Below, piece by piece: positions 25,693 to 36,725 of a stretch of DNA of 64,000 nt. The stretch is taken from NCBI GenBank assembly GCA_016719395.1, contig JADJZF010000007.1, positions 62,001 to 126,000 on the forward strand, given 5' to 3'. The number at the start of each line of letters is the position of its first letter. Position 1 is the stretch's first letter. The position numbers and the translations under genes are program-made. The DNA is from Candidatus Amarobacter glycogenicus. Lineage in GTDB: Bacteria > Chloroflexota > Dehalococcoidia > Tepidiformales > Tepidiformaceae. The notes beneath the pieces are model-generated. The model had not been told where the DNA came from. It was given only the letters and a program-made list of their open reading frames with translations, and did not search any database.

Positions 25693-26226
25693 GTGAGCCC
25701 TGGTGGGGCACACCTGGAAATCCTCGAACTGATCGATTCGCTTGAGGAATTGGTCATTCAGGCCCGCCGCCTGCCCGTCGGTGGAAACCTCGTTGTCGAT
25801 CGCAAACGCATGCTTGACGTCATCGACCAGATGCGGCTCGCGGTGCCTTCCGACTTGCGCCAGGCGCAACAACTGCTCGAAATCCGCGAACAGATTGTCG
25901 AAGAGGCACACGAAGCAGCGCGCCAGACCCTGGAACGCGGTGAACACGAACGCGCCCGCCGAATTGAGGAGAACTCCGTCTTCCGTGAAGCTCAGGATCG
26001 CGGCGCCCAGCTCCTCATGGATGCTGAAGCGCGCGCGCGCCAGGTCATCGCTGAAGCAGACGCCACCGCTGCAGCGCATCTCAGCGAAGCAGCTGAAGCT
26101 GCGAGCAAACAGCTGGATGATGCAGACCACTACGCGCTCGAGGTGCTCCGCCGATTGGAAGCACAAATGCAGGCATTCCTGGACTCGATTCGCGTGAGCA
26201 CGAATAGCCTTCAGGAAAAGCGCTAG
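25693..26226 (+). CDS. DivIVA/SepIVA-like coiled-coil protein
   Basis: A 177-residue, almost wholly helical protein. The N-terminus (HLEILELIDSLEELVIQARR, LPVGGNLVVDRKRMLDVIDQ) is followed by a long coiled coil rich in Ala, Glu and Arg (EAHEAARQTLERGEHERARR, DAEARARQVIAEADATAAAH). This architecture matches short DivIVA-related proteins encoded beside coaD in Actinobacteria and Chloroflexota, which organise polar growth or septation. The function here is inference. GTG start at 25693, ten bases after AGGAG, within the rsmD-coaD transcript. Confidence 0.6.
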   Translation: MSPGGAHLEILELIDSLEELVIQARRLPVGGNLVVDRKRMLDVIDQMRLAVPSDLRQAQQLLEIREQIVEEAHEAARQTLERGEHERARRIEENSVFREAQDRGAQLLMDAEARARQVIAEADATAAAHLSEAAEAASKQLDDADHYALEVLRRLEAQMQAFLDSIRVSTNSLQEKR

Positions 26227-26295
26227 CTTTCATCGTCACAGGCGCGGACAATGGCGCCGCGCCCCGTGCGTATTCATCCAAAGAGGACCCACGCA

Positions 26296-26550
26296 ATGGC
26301 AGACTTCACCGTCATCAAGGAATCAGAAGCACCCCGTCCGGCACGACAGACCGGACGGCTCGCCGCGCGCATGCGCGAGTACGAAAAATTCGTCGAGGCT
26401 GTCGGCTCAGGAAAAGTCGGCAAGCTCGTCCCTAATCGCGGCGAAACTGGCCGCGGCATCGCCCTTCGCATAAGTCGCGCAGCCAAGCGCCAGGGAAAAG
26501 CCGCGGAGACCTGGGTTGTCGACGGTACGGTCTACTTCAAAGTCTCCTGA
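26296..26550 (+). CDS. Small basic hypothetical protein
   Basis: 84 residues starting MADFTVIKESEAPRPARQTG. A helical segment (LAARMREYEKFVEAVGSGKV) leads to a basic region (RGIALRISRAAKRQGKAAET) and a short strand (WVVDGTVYFKV). The pattern resembles a small DNA- or RNA-binding protein, but I do not recognise a family. It is followed after 27 bases by a strong terminator, so it ends the plus-strand operon. I prefer this ATG over an upstream one at 26251 because family-like sequence starts here. Confidence 0.65.
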   Translation: MADFTVIKESEAPRPARQTGRLAARMREYEKFVEAVGSGKVGKLVPNRGETGRGIALRISRAAKRQGKAAETWVVDGTVYFKVS

Positions 26551-26577
26551 AACCCCACACCTGTGTTCGAAAGCACG

Positions 26578-26604
26578 AAGGGCACCCTCACGGGTGCCCT
26601 TTTC
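26578..26604. terminator. Bidirectional intrinsic terminator
   Basis: A 10-bp stem, AAGGGCACCC (26578-26587) with GGGTGCCCTT (26592-26601), has a four-base loop and T-tracts on the plus strand. The leading AA pairs with TT, so a weaker tract also exists on the minus strand. It separates the convergent small basic gene and the bactofilin gene. Confidence 0.9.
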
Positions 26605-26623
26605 GCTTCGTATCGCCACCCTG

Positions 26624-27285
26624 CTAGTTGCGGTCGGCGGTCGCGCGCTCGTCCGAAGAAACGATCGCGAATGACGGGAGGTCCCGCCGCGTTGGCCGCG
26701 TAACCGTCGCCGGCTGGTGCGCCACCTCGCTCGGGTTCTCGCGCGCGGCCACGGGTTCCGCGCTTACCTTTCGCGGTGACGCCGATGCCTGCAGAGTCTG
26801 GACCGTCCCGCTGACCGTCGCCCCTTCCTCGATCACGAGCAGTGCCGCCTTCAGTGTCCCCGTGACCTGTGCCGTCCCCGAGAGCACAAGCTTGCCTGCG
26901 CAAACGAGGTCGCCCTCCAACCGCCCGTGGATGTGCGCATCCTGTGCCTGGACACGGGCGCGGGCCGTTGCATCGCGCTCAACCGTGAACAGCCCGTGAC
27001 AGACGACCTCGCCGCTGACCGTACCTTCGACCCGCAAGTCGTGTTCAGTTTCGAAGTGACCGTCGAATGAAGAGTGGCGATCCACGACGCTTTGTGACCG
27101 GCCGGCCGCAAGGCCCGGTCCCGTCGTCTCGTCGGCTGCCGCGGCCGCCGGGCGGCTGGGTCGGACATTGAAGGCACCCGGGGCCCGGTCTTCCATCTGC
27201 GCGCTGTTCTCCACTTCATAGTCTGCGTTTTCGAACGTCGGGATCCTGGGAAACTCAGAATCCGGGGGGACTTCTTGATTTGCAT
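26624..27285 (-). CDS. Bactofilin (polymer-forming cytoskeletal protein), 5' frameshift
   Basis: A DUF583/bactofilin beta-helix protein that self-assembles into filaments at the membrane. The core repeats are HSSFDGHFETEHDLRVEGTV, GEVVCHGLFTVERDATARAR, GRLEGDLVCAGKLVLSGTAQ and GTLKAALLVIEEGATVSGTV. Disordered N- and C-terminal tails flank it. A strong GGAGG precedes ATG 27285, but that ATG is in a different frame from the core. Restoring one C in the C6 run at 27264-27269 joins MQIKKS to PPDSEFPRIP and gives one protein of about 220 residues. Confidence 0.85.
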
Positions 27286-27449
27286 GCGTCCTCCTTGGGA
27301 GCCATCGAGGGTGCCGGCGCGCACCCCGCCTCTCGGCACCATATTCGCGCCTCAACCCTCCGTCCACCCATCGGGCTCGCAATTTGACGAACGATTTACG
27401 TCCCGCATACACCTGACTTAACCACAAAACGTTACGTCGCGCAGGCGTG

Positions 27450-29895
27450 CTACAGCACGATGCTGAAGAGTTTTCCCGGTACGTAGATCACGCGCCGCGG
27501 TTCCGACCCACCCAGTTGCTCCTGGATCTTGGGTAGAGCGAAGACAGCAGCCGCCGCATGGGCTTCGGAACAACCCAGGGGAAGCAAGACCCTGTCCCGG
27601 ACCTTGCCATTGACCTGGACAGCGATCTCTACCGCCTCATCGGCCGCCAATTCAGAGTCAGCGACCGGCCAGGACGATGTATGGATGCTGTAGCCGTGAC
27701 CGAGACGCTCCCAGAGTTCCTCAGTGATGTGCGGCGCCAGTGGAGCCGTCAGTAGCAGTGCCGTCTGCAGTGCTTCCTCCCACGCCTCGCCGTCGACTGC
27801 GCCGGCTTCGCGGGCGCGTTGCATCGCCGACGTATGTTCCATTAGCCGGGAAATGAGGGTGTTAAAGCGGAAGTTTTCGATCTCCTCGGTGGCTGCGAGG
27901 ATGGTCTTGTGGGTCGCCCTTCTCAATTCGCGGGTTGCTTCCACATTGGGCGCCGCCGTGCGTTCGCAAGGATCCGTCGCCAGGCTCCAAAGGCGATGCA
28001 GCCAGCGCACAATGCCGGACATCCCCGTCGGGTTGTATGGCCCACCCTGGTCCCACGGCCCAACGAACATCAACTGGCAGCGGAACGCATCGGCGCCCCA
28101 CTTCTCCACCTGCTCATCCGGAGCCACCACGTTGCCCCGGCTCTTTGACATGCGGTTGCCATCCGGGCCCAGGATGACCCCCCTGGTTGAAGAGCCGCTT
28201 CATCGGCTCATCACCTTCGACCATTCCCATGTCGCGCGCGGCCTTCCAGAAGAAGCGCGTGTAGAGCAGGTGCATCACCGCGTGCTCGGCCCCGCCCGTG
28301 TACTGGTCGACTGGGAACCACTGACGAGCCGCCTGCGCAGAGAACGGACGCTCGGGGTTGCGCGGGTCTACGTAGCGCATCTGGTACCAGCTGGAACACA
28401 TGAACGTGTCCAATGTGTCGGTTTCACGCTTCGCAGCGCCGCCGCACTTCGGGCAGGGGACGTTCACCCAGTCCTCGAGCAGCGTCAATGGGGACTGGCC
28501 GGTCGGCCGGAACTCCACCTTCTCGGGCAGGGTGACTGGCAGGTCCTCGTCGGGCACCGGCTGCGTTCCGCAGGCGCCGCAGTGAATGAACGGCAGCGGC
28601 GCACCCCAGAAGCGCTGCCGCGAGACGGACCAGTCCCTCAGGCGGTAGGTCACAGCGCCTTTGCCCACACCTGCTGCCTCGGCGTGCTCGACTACCTTCC
28701 GGATCGCGTCGGACGAAGGCGTCCCATCGAAGCCGCCCGAGTTGATCATCCTGCCGCCGTACGGGATCGCCGCGGCAAGCGGCTTGGTCACGTCGACCTC
28801 CGCATGGTCGTACACCGGGATGACTTCCAACCCGTACTTCTTCGCGAAGTCGAAGTCGCGCTGGTCGTGCGCAGGAACCGCCATCACCGCACCCGTCCCG
28901 TAGGTCACCAGCACGTAGTCCGCGATCCAGACGGGAATTCGCGCGCCGTTGAACCGGTTCACCGCATAGGCGCCGGTGAAGACCCCGGTCTTCTCACGCT
29001 CGGTCGAAAGCCGGTCCACCTCCGAAGTCCGTCCGGTAGCGGCCATGTACTCCGCCACCGCACCGCGCTGCTCAGGGGTCGTAAGCCGCGTGACGAGTGG
29101 GTGCTCGGGCGCGATCACCATGAACGTAGCGCCGTAGACCGTGTCCGGGCGCGTGGTGAAGACCGTCAACAGCGAATCCACGCCGTCCACGTCGACCGTG
29201 AAGTCGAGATGGGCGCCTTCAGACCGGCCTATCCAGTTTCGCTGCATATTCCGGATGCGGTCCGGCCAATCGATTCCGTCGTAACGCAGGAGCTCCTCGG
29301 CGTAGGCCGTGATCTTGAAAAACCACTGCCGCATCATCTTGCGTTCGACCACGTCGTCGGATCGTTCGCACTTTCCGTCGAGCACCTGCTCGTTCGCAAC
29401 CACTGTCTGGCAGCCGGGACACCAGTTCGCCAGGGCTTCCGCCTGGTACGCCAACCCATGCTTGTAGAACTGCAGGAACCACCACTGCGTCCACCGGTAG
29501 AACTCTGGGTCACTCGTGATGACCTCCCGCTCCCAATCGAAGCCCGCCCCCATCAGGCGAAGTTGGCCGCGCATTCGCTCGATGTTCTGGTACGTCCATT
29601 CCCGAGGGTCGATACCCCGCTTGATCGCCGCGTTTTCGGCGGGCAGCCCGAAGGAGTCGAACCCCATCGGGAACATCACGTTGTAACCCCGCATCCGCCG
29701 ATACCGCGCAGCGACATCACTGGGCGCCATCGCGTACCAGTGCCCTGTGTGGAGGTCCCCGGAGGGGTAGGGGAACATCGTGAGTGCGTACCACTTCGGT
29801 CGGGGGTCATCGTCGCGGGCGGCGTAGAGGTTCGAATCCTCCCACCGTTTCCGCCACTTGGGTTCAATCACATGGGGTTCATAGCGATCGGCCAC
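27450..29895 (-). CDS. leuS: Leucyl-tRNA synthetase, frameshifted
   Basis: A class Ia LeuRS of about 814 residues when repaired. FPYPSGDLHTGHWYAM is the HIGH-type motif. The CP1 editing domain follows (YGTGAVMAVPAHDQRDFDFA). Cysteine pairs CPGC, CGAC and CPKC mark zinc-binding insertions, and NRMSKSRGNVV is the KMSKS loop. The frame breaks near 28170: a run of six G after AACCA splits it, and five G would read NQGVILGPDGNRMSKS. The C-terminal anticodon-binding part lies in the 27450-28151 frame. The start is GTG 29895. Confidence 0.96.
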
Positions 29896-30153
29896 GATCG
29901 GATACCTCGCTGACTACGGGTCATGAAAAGAAGGCCTTAAAGGCGCAGTGCTGGTCCGTTTTGGACGCCCCGCCGGCTACGCGCCGCGGGGCCGGAGAAG
30001 GGCGAGCCAGTATCGCCGGCGCAATATCGTGCGCCGCCTTTCGCCCACCCGAGTTGCTTCACTCGTCACGCTGGCAACCTGCCAATTCGCGGCCGTCAGG
30101 GCCGGAGGTATGAGGAATGGTATCCGAATCAGGTCGATCCCGTCACCACGGGA
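29896..30153 (-). other. leuS upstream region, GC-rich hairpin, no gene
   Basis: 258 bases with no convincing gene. A strong GC-rich hairpin (about 29970-30000: GCCCCGC paired with GCGGGGC on the minus strand) lies about 80-100 bases before the leuS start. A GGGTGGGCG element is further upstream. This arrangement faintly recalls a leader or T-box, but the T-box consensus (GGGTGGnACCGCG) is not met. The region may just be promoter plus structured leader. Confidence 0.4.
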
Positions 30154-30698
30154 CTAGCGGGGACGTCCAAAGTGTGCCGCGACCAGCGTTTCGAAGTACC
30201 TCGCCTTCGAACAGTACCGGCACGTCAGGTACCAGATCCAGATCGCATCAGGCTTACGGCCGTACTTCGCCTCGGCCTCACGTTCGGTCTCTTCGGCCAC
30301 CTTCCCGAGCTGTCCCCAGGGCGCTTCGAAGATGCGCGTATACGCCACGCCCCCCGGCCGCTCGACCTCGCTGTCGGCAGCGACGCCTTCAACTTCAAGC
30401 ATGACCGGCCGCCGGAACCGGCCCCGCCCGTTGAGCAGCATGGCGTCCTCGGGGATCGTCCCGCCCGCCTTCGCGGCTTTCCGCCGCAGCTCATCCCGTG
30501 CCCCGTCGTATCCGACAGGCACGCCCATCACGGCATTCGTCATCGTCTTCACGAAAGTAATGTCCGACCAGTCACTCTCCACTCCGTCCCAACCTTCGCG
30601 GTCAAGTCGCGGGCATTCGCACCCCTCCGCGTCGGCGCCGACATCCTCCTTGCGGACAGGCATGCCCTTTTCGTCGATCGGGACTCGGCGGCGGTCGG

Positions 30699-30702
<4 letters not shown>
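30154..30702 (-). CDS. Conserved hypothetical protein
   Basis: 182 residues, soluble, without signal peptide. Distinctive blocks are VESDWSDITFVKTMTNAVMG, VPVGYDGARDELRRKAAKAG, EDAMLLNGRGRFRRPVMLEV and WIWYLTCRYCSKARYFETLV. A CECP at 28-31 and a CRYC near the C-terminus could bind a metal, but a cluster cannot be assigned. I do not recognise a named family. The start overlaps the GH13 gene by four bases (ATGA), and it ends the argG-GH13 run. Confidence 0.7.
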
Positions 30703-32341
<1,639 letters not shown>

Positions 32342-32342
<1 letters not shown>

Positions 32343-32692
32343 CAGGCCAACGCGGCCTTCACCCGCTCCAGCAGGTCCGGAAAGTCCGCGAAATACCCGT
32401 TCGATGCCACGATGATCGACTCCGGTGAAGCGCCCCGGGCGGCCACGTCGGTGAGGATAGCTTCACCCGCTGCCTGTGCGGCGCGCTCGCGGAACTCGGC
32501 GGAGTCCACGTTACCCGTCGCCTCGGCGAGCATTCGCGCGGCCGGGTCGTTCAGCTGGACAGCCGTTTCCTTCCCATGGGCGCCGCTGAGCCGCACGAGG
32601 AAATTCGCCTGCGTTACTCCCCAGATCTCCGTCCCCGGCGTGAAGCCTTCGAACCGGATATCAGTCGTGTGCGCGGTTTCGAGCGCCATCAC
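32342..32692 (-). CDS. Hypothetical protein coupled to argG
   Basis: 116 residues with an alpha/beta composition: strands IRFEGFTPGTEIWGVTQANF and FLVRLSGAHGKETAVQLND, then helices ARMLAEATGNVDSAEFRERA and a C-terminal FPDLLERVKAALA. No family recognised; the YFADFPDLL ending looks like a substrate or partner contact. The start overlaps the argG stop by four bases, and its own stop shares a base with the GH13 start. This suggests translational coupling rather than chance placement. Confidence 0.6.
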
Positions 32693-33948
32693 TTCTCCCC
32701 CTGCTCTGCATGGTCCTGTGGCATCGCGATCCGGAGTGCATCCGGCAAGTCCGCCAGCAGTTGCGTGCGGACCTGCGTCCGTGTCTGCAGGCCCCAGATA
32801 TTGATGAACCCGATGGCCGCCGACTGGTCGTACGTGTCGCCCCGGTCGTACGTTGCGAGGCCGCGGTCATAGAGCGACTGCGCCGCCTTGCGCCCGACGA
32901 CGGTCGCACGGCCCCGGTGGAGTTTCACCCGGATGGTGCCGGTCACGTGCCGTTGCGTGCTGGCCACATATGCTGCGATGTCCTGGTGATGGGCACTGAA
33001 CCAGAGCCCGTTGTAAATCAGCTCGGAGTACTCGATGGCGACCGCTTTCTTCAGCTTCACCTGCTGCTTCGAAAGGGTCATGGCCTCGAGCGAGCGGTGG
33101 GCCGTGTGGAGAATGACACCCGCCGGTGCTTCATAGATCTCCCTGCTCTTGATCCCGACGAGCCGGTCCTCGATGTGGTCGATCCGGCCGACGCCGTGGA
33201 TCCCGCCGAGTTCGTTCAGGCGCTCCACGATCGCAACCGGCCCCAGTTCCTCGCCGTTCAAGCGGATCGGCATCCCCGACTGGTAGTCGATCTCGACATA
33301 TGCCGGTGCTGAAGGCGCCTCTTCTGCATCTCGCGTCCACTCGTAAGCATCGGCGGGGGGCTCAGTCCACGGATCTTCGAGGACACCCGCCTCAGCGCTC
33401 CGCCCCCAGATGTTCTCGTCGATGCTGAATGGGCCTTTCGCTGCCCAGGGGATATCGACCCCGTGTTGCCTCAGGTATTCGATCTGATAGTCCCGCGCCA
33501 TCGCGTTCTCACGCGTGGGCGCAACGATGCTCAGGCTCGGGTCGAGCGTCTGGATGCCGACATCGAAGCGGACCTGGTCGTTTCCCTTGCCTGTACAGCC
33601 GTGGGCGACGGCCGTCGCACCTTCTTCGTGGGCCACATCCACCAGCAGCTTTGCCATCAGCGGGCGCGCGAGGGCAGTCGCCAGGGGATACGCATCCTGG
33701 TACATCGCACCCGCGGCCAGCGCAGGGAAGGCGAAGTAGCGGATGAAGTCCTCTTTCGCATCGATGATTCGAACCTTCAGCGCTCCCGCGGCCATGCCCC
33801 GGGATTCGACAACCGGCTGTTCGCGGCTCATGCCCACATCGATGTTGAGGGCAACGACTTCGTAACCCTGTTCGACGGAGAGCCACTTGATCGCGGTTGT
33901 CGTATCGAGTCCGCCGGAATAGGCGAGAACGAGCTTGGGCACGGGCAT
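32689..33948 (-). CDS. argG: Argininosuccinate synthase
   Basis: A 419-residue ATP-pyrophosphatase joining citrulline and aspartate. The N-terminal P-loop is LVLAYSGGLDTTTAIKWL (SGGLDT). Conserved blocks HGCTGKGNDQVRFD and APTRENAMARDYQIEYL follow, and the C-terminus has AAIGFINIWGLQTRTQ. Length and motifs are complete. It is separated from the other arginine genes by ppk1, argD, a nitrilase and a SdpI-like gene, all on the same strand. Confidence 0.97.
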   Translation of the reverse strand: MPVPKLVLAYSGGLDTTTAIKWLSVEQGYEVVALNIDVGMSREQPVVESRGMAAGALKVRIIDAKEDFIRYFAFPALAAGAMYQDAYPLATALARPLMAKLLVDVAHEEGATAVAHGCTGKGNDQVRFDVGIQTLDPSLSIVAPTRENAMARDYQIEYLRQHGVDIPWAAKGPFSIDENIWGRSAEAGVLEDPWTEPPADAYEWTRDAEEAPSAPAYVEIDYQSGMPIRLNGEELGPVAIVERLNELGGIHGVGRIDHIEDRLVGIKSREIYEAPAGVILHTAHRSLEAMTLSKQQVKLKKAVAIEYSELIYNGLWFSAHHQDIAAYVASTQRHVTGTIRVKLHRGRATVVGRKAAQSLYDRGLATYDRGDTYDQSAAIGFINIWGLQTRTQVRTQLLADLPDALRIAMPQDHAEQGEK

Positions 33949-34001
33949 GACCTGTGAAAGAAGTACCGTTGAGTATCCGGCCTGCGGCCGTCAACGGGAA
34001 A

Positions 34002-34358
34002 TCAGCGAGAGAGCTCAGCCTTGGCTCCGCCCACGCCTTTCTGCCAGGAGACGATCGCCGAGACAAAGAGAATGGCAGCCAAGGCGATCGTAACCGAGGC
34101 CGCGAACGCGTTCGGCAGAGCGCCCGCAATGGCGAATGGGAGCATCGCCAGCGCGCCGGCGAACACCGCGACGCCGCCGAAGATCAGGTACGGAGCTCCG
34201 TAGCGATGCACCAGTCTCCACTGTTCATCATTCGCCATGGCATAAGGAGTTCGGATTCCCGCCCACGGCTGTCGCGGCAATTTCTCCTGCCAGCCTTGCC
34301 AACCGAGGATGATCACTGCCATCGAACCCACCAGTAGCGCCAGGAACGCGACCCACAT
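34002..34358 (-). CDS. SdpI/YhfL-type membrane protein
   Basis: A 118-residue membrane protein with three hydrophobic spans: about 3-23 (VAFLALLVGSMAVIILGWQG), 57-79 (LIFGGVAVFAGALAMLPFAI) and 86-105 (FAASVTIALAAILFVSAIVS). The SdpI-family motif GIRTPYAMANDEQWRLVHRY sits between spans 1 and 2. The prototype SdpI confers immunity to a cannibalism toxin; many homologues have no known partner. It shares one base with the nitrilase stop (TGATG). Confidence 0.8.
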   Translation of the reverse strand: MWVAFLALLVGSMAVIILGWQGWQEKLPRQPWAGIRTPYAMANDEQWRLVHRYGAPYLIFGGVAVFAGALAMLPFAIAGALPNAFAASVTIALAAILFVSAIVSWQKGVGGAKAELSR

Positions 34359-35437
34359 CAGGCGCTCTCCCGCGGTAGACGCTCAAGGTCGATGTTGAGA
34401 TCGTCGAGCGCTCCCAGGAGGTCGCCGCGGCTGGAAATCGCCCCCTCCCCGATGGCCTTGTGCACCAGCCGAACGTCGCCCGCAGTTTCCATGAACTCCG
34501 CGATTCGCTTCGAAGTCCGGTTCACCCGGAACTCGAACACATCCGGCCGGGTGTAATGCCCGGCGTGATCGGCGATCATCTTCTGGAACATGACGGTGCC
34601 GGTGTTGCCTTTGGCAGTGAGGATGCCTTCTTCGTTCAAGAGCGGCCCTGCGAGGAACTCCCCATCCGGACCAATGATCGCCGAGTCCCCATCGCAAGGC
34701 GTGACGAGGTGGCGAACCCTCCCGTCGATGGTCATCGCCAGGTCGCGGATGTCCGCCGGAATGTCGCTCTCGCGGAGCAATCCGCCGACCATCACGACGT
34801 ACGCGGCCGACTGCATCGCGAACGCACGGCTCAGGACCTCCTGACGGGTGAACGTCCCACCCGGCCACACGCCGGCATGGACCTGGAGTCCCTGGGAAAT
34901 CAACGAGTATCCAGGCAAGACCATTTGGTGTTCCCAGCAGTTCAAACCGCCTAACTTCCCGTACGGCCGTTCGTAGAGCCGCAGCGAACTCCCATCACCT
35001 TCGCCCCACACGGTCCGCTCGTACATCGTCGGCTTCAACTTCCGGTGTTTCCCCAGGATCACGCCCTCGCGTCCGATGAAGAGCAACGTTGCGTAGATGC
35101 TCCCGCCCGTGGTGCCGTCTCGCTCGGCAACGCCGATGGCAACATCGCAGCCCGCTTGCCGCGCTGCTCTGCAGAGGGCATCCGTCGCCGGGGAGGGGAT
35201 CTCGACGCCGTTCAGCACGAACTTCCGAAGCAGTCCGCCAAACGCCGGGTGGTTTGCCCACGCCGCGAAGGACGCATAGCCGCTAACCCAGGTTTCACCG
35301 AAAACCGCGAGGTCGGCGCCTCTGGCGCCGGCCTGCTCGATCAGGCCGCAGGCCTTCTCGATGCTGGCGTCCCGGTCGAGGTAGACCGGCGCGGCCTGGA
35401 CCGCGGCGAGCGTGAAGTCTTGGAATGAATCACCCAT
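34358..35437 (-). CDS. Nitrilase (C-N hydrolase) superfamily protein
   Basis: A 359-residue carbon-nitrogen hydrolase. The Glu-Lys-Cys triad is present: Glu in VFGETWVSGY, Lys in GKHRKLKPTMYER and Cys in LGGLNCWEHQM. The LNCWEH cysteine box and LKPTMYERTVWGEGDG match the branch-1 nitrilases (nitrile to acid and ammonia) better than the N-carbamoyl or amidase branches. It sits between argD and argG, which may mean nitrogen salvage, but the substrate is unknown. Confidence 0.9.
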   Translation of the reverse strand: MGDSFQDFTLAAVQAAPVYLDRDASIEKACGLIEQAGARGADLAVFGETWVSGYASFAAWANHPAFGGLLRKFVLNGVEIPSPATDALCRAARQAGCDVAIGVAERDGTTGGSIYATLLFIGREGVILGKHRKLKPTMYERTVWGEGDGSSLRLYERPYGKLGGLNCWEHQMVLPGYSLISQGLQVHAGVWPGGTFTRQEVLSRAFAMQSAAYVVMVGGLLRESDIPADIRDLAMTIDGRVRHLVTPCDGDSAIIGPDGEFLAGPLLNEEGILTAKGNTGTVMFQKMIADHAGHYTRPDVFEFRVNRTSKRIAEFMETAGDVRLVHKAIGEGAISSRGDLLGALDDLNIDLERLPRESA

Positions 35438-35469
35438 GGAACAGCCCCCAATTCGGGCCCGTTGGCCCG

Positions 35470-36672
35470 CTACTTCGCGACGCTTCGGGTCGCGTCCACG
35501 ATGGCTTCCTCAAGAATGTCGCAGGCGCGATCAATCTCGTCATCTGAAACGTTCAACGGGGGCATCAGGCGGACCGCATTGGGGCGGACGTTGTTCGCCA
35601 GCAGTCCGCGTCGCCGGCATGCATCCACCACATCGCTCGCGCAGTCCCGCGTGAACTGCACCGCGATCAACAGCCCACGCCCGCGGACCTCGTTGACAAC
35701 CGCGAGCCGGTCTTCCATCGACCTCAGCCGCGAGACCAACCGTTCCGATGCATTCCGTGCCGCGGCCGAGAGGTCTTCATCGATCACATGCTTGACGGTC
35801 GCGTATCCGGCCGCCGCCGCCAGGGCATTCCCGCCGAACGTGCTCCCGTGGTCGCCTTTCACCAGGTGGGCGGCGATGTCTTCGCGCGCCATCACAGCAC
35901 CTATTGGGACGCCACCGGCGAGGCCCTTCGCCAGGGTCATGATGTCCGGCTCGACGCCTTCCTGTTCGTAGGCGAACAGCGACCCGGTCCGGCCGATACC
36001 GGTTTGTACCTCATCGAGAATGAACAGCAGGCCTTCCTCGTCGCACCAGTCACGAATGCCCTGGAGGTAGCCCGGCGCCGGCATGTTCACGCCGCCTTCG
36101 CCCTGGATCGGCTCGACCATCACGGCCACGGTCTTCTCATTCGTGGCCGCCTTGATCGCCTCCAAATCGTTCCATGGGACGTGGTGGAACCCGGGCATGA
36201 GCGGGCCGAAAGGGTCGCGATAGCGTGCGTTCCCGGTCGCGGCGAGCGCCCCGAGCGAACGCCCATGGAAACCGTCAACCGTCGTAATGATCTCGTGCGC
36301 ACCGTCCCGAGTGTCGAGGCCCCAGCGGCGGGCGAGCTTGATAGCCCCCTCGACCGCTTCCGTCCCCGAGTTGCAGAAGAACACGCGGTCCAGGCAGGAG
36401 TTCTCCACAAGCAGCTTCGCGAGCTGGATCATCGGCTTGGTGTAGAAAAGGTTCGATGTGTGAATGAGCGTAGATGCCTGTTCGGCGAGCGCTTTCACTA
36501 CCACCGGGTGAGCGTGGCCGAGGATATTGACGGCGACACCGCCAACGAAGTCGAGGTACTCGTTTCCCTCTACGTCCCATACGCGGGTGCCGGCGCCACG
36601 CTCAAGGACTATCGGCTGACGGCCATAGTTCTGGAACAGGTACTGGCTTTCTTCGGCAACCCAATCAGTCAT
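35470..36672 (-). CDS. argD: Acetylornithine aminotransferase
   Basis: A 400-residue class III PLP transaminase of arginine synthesis. YLDFVGGVAVNILGHAHPVV and FFCNSGTEAVEGAIKLARRW are family blocks, LFILDEVQTGIGRTGSLFAY holds the PLP Asp, and TLAKGLAGGVPIGAV contains the Schiff-base Lys. Closely related ornithine or GABA aminotransferases cannot be ruled out by sequence alone, but location between arg genes supports argD. Confidence 0.93.
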   Translation of the reverse strand: MTDWVAEESQYLFQNYGRQPIVLERGAGTRVWDVEGNEYLDFVGGVAVNILGHAHPVVVKALAEQASTLIHTSNLFYTKPMIQLAKLLVENSCLDRVFFCNSGTEAVEGAIKLARRWGLDTRDGAHEIITTVDGFHGRSLGALAATGNARYRDPFGPLMPGFHHVPWNDLEAIKAATNEKTVAVMVEPIQGEGGVNMPAPGYLQGIRDWCDEEGLLFILDEVQTGIGRTGSLFAYEQEGVEPDIMTLAKGLAGGVPIGAVMAREDIAAHLVKGDHGSTFGGNALAAAAGYATVKHVIDEDLSAAARNASERLVSRLRSMEDRLAVVNEVRGRGLLIAVQFTRDCASDVVDACRRRGLLANNVRPNAVRLMPPLNVSDDEIDRACDILEEAIVDATRSVAK

Positions 36673-36725
36673 GACATCCTCCGGCAGTCATGGTAGGCGC
36701 TCGGTGCTGTTTCTGGAACGGCCAA

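Noticed and set aside
29960..30110. T-box riboswitch upstream of leuS
   Set aside because: GGGTGGGCG lacks the ACCGCG half of the T-box, and no specifier loop or antiterminator could be drawn.
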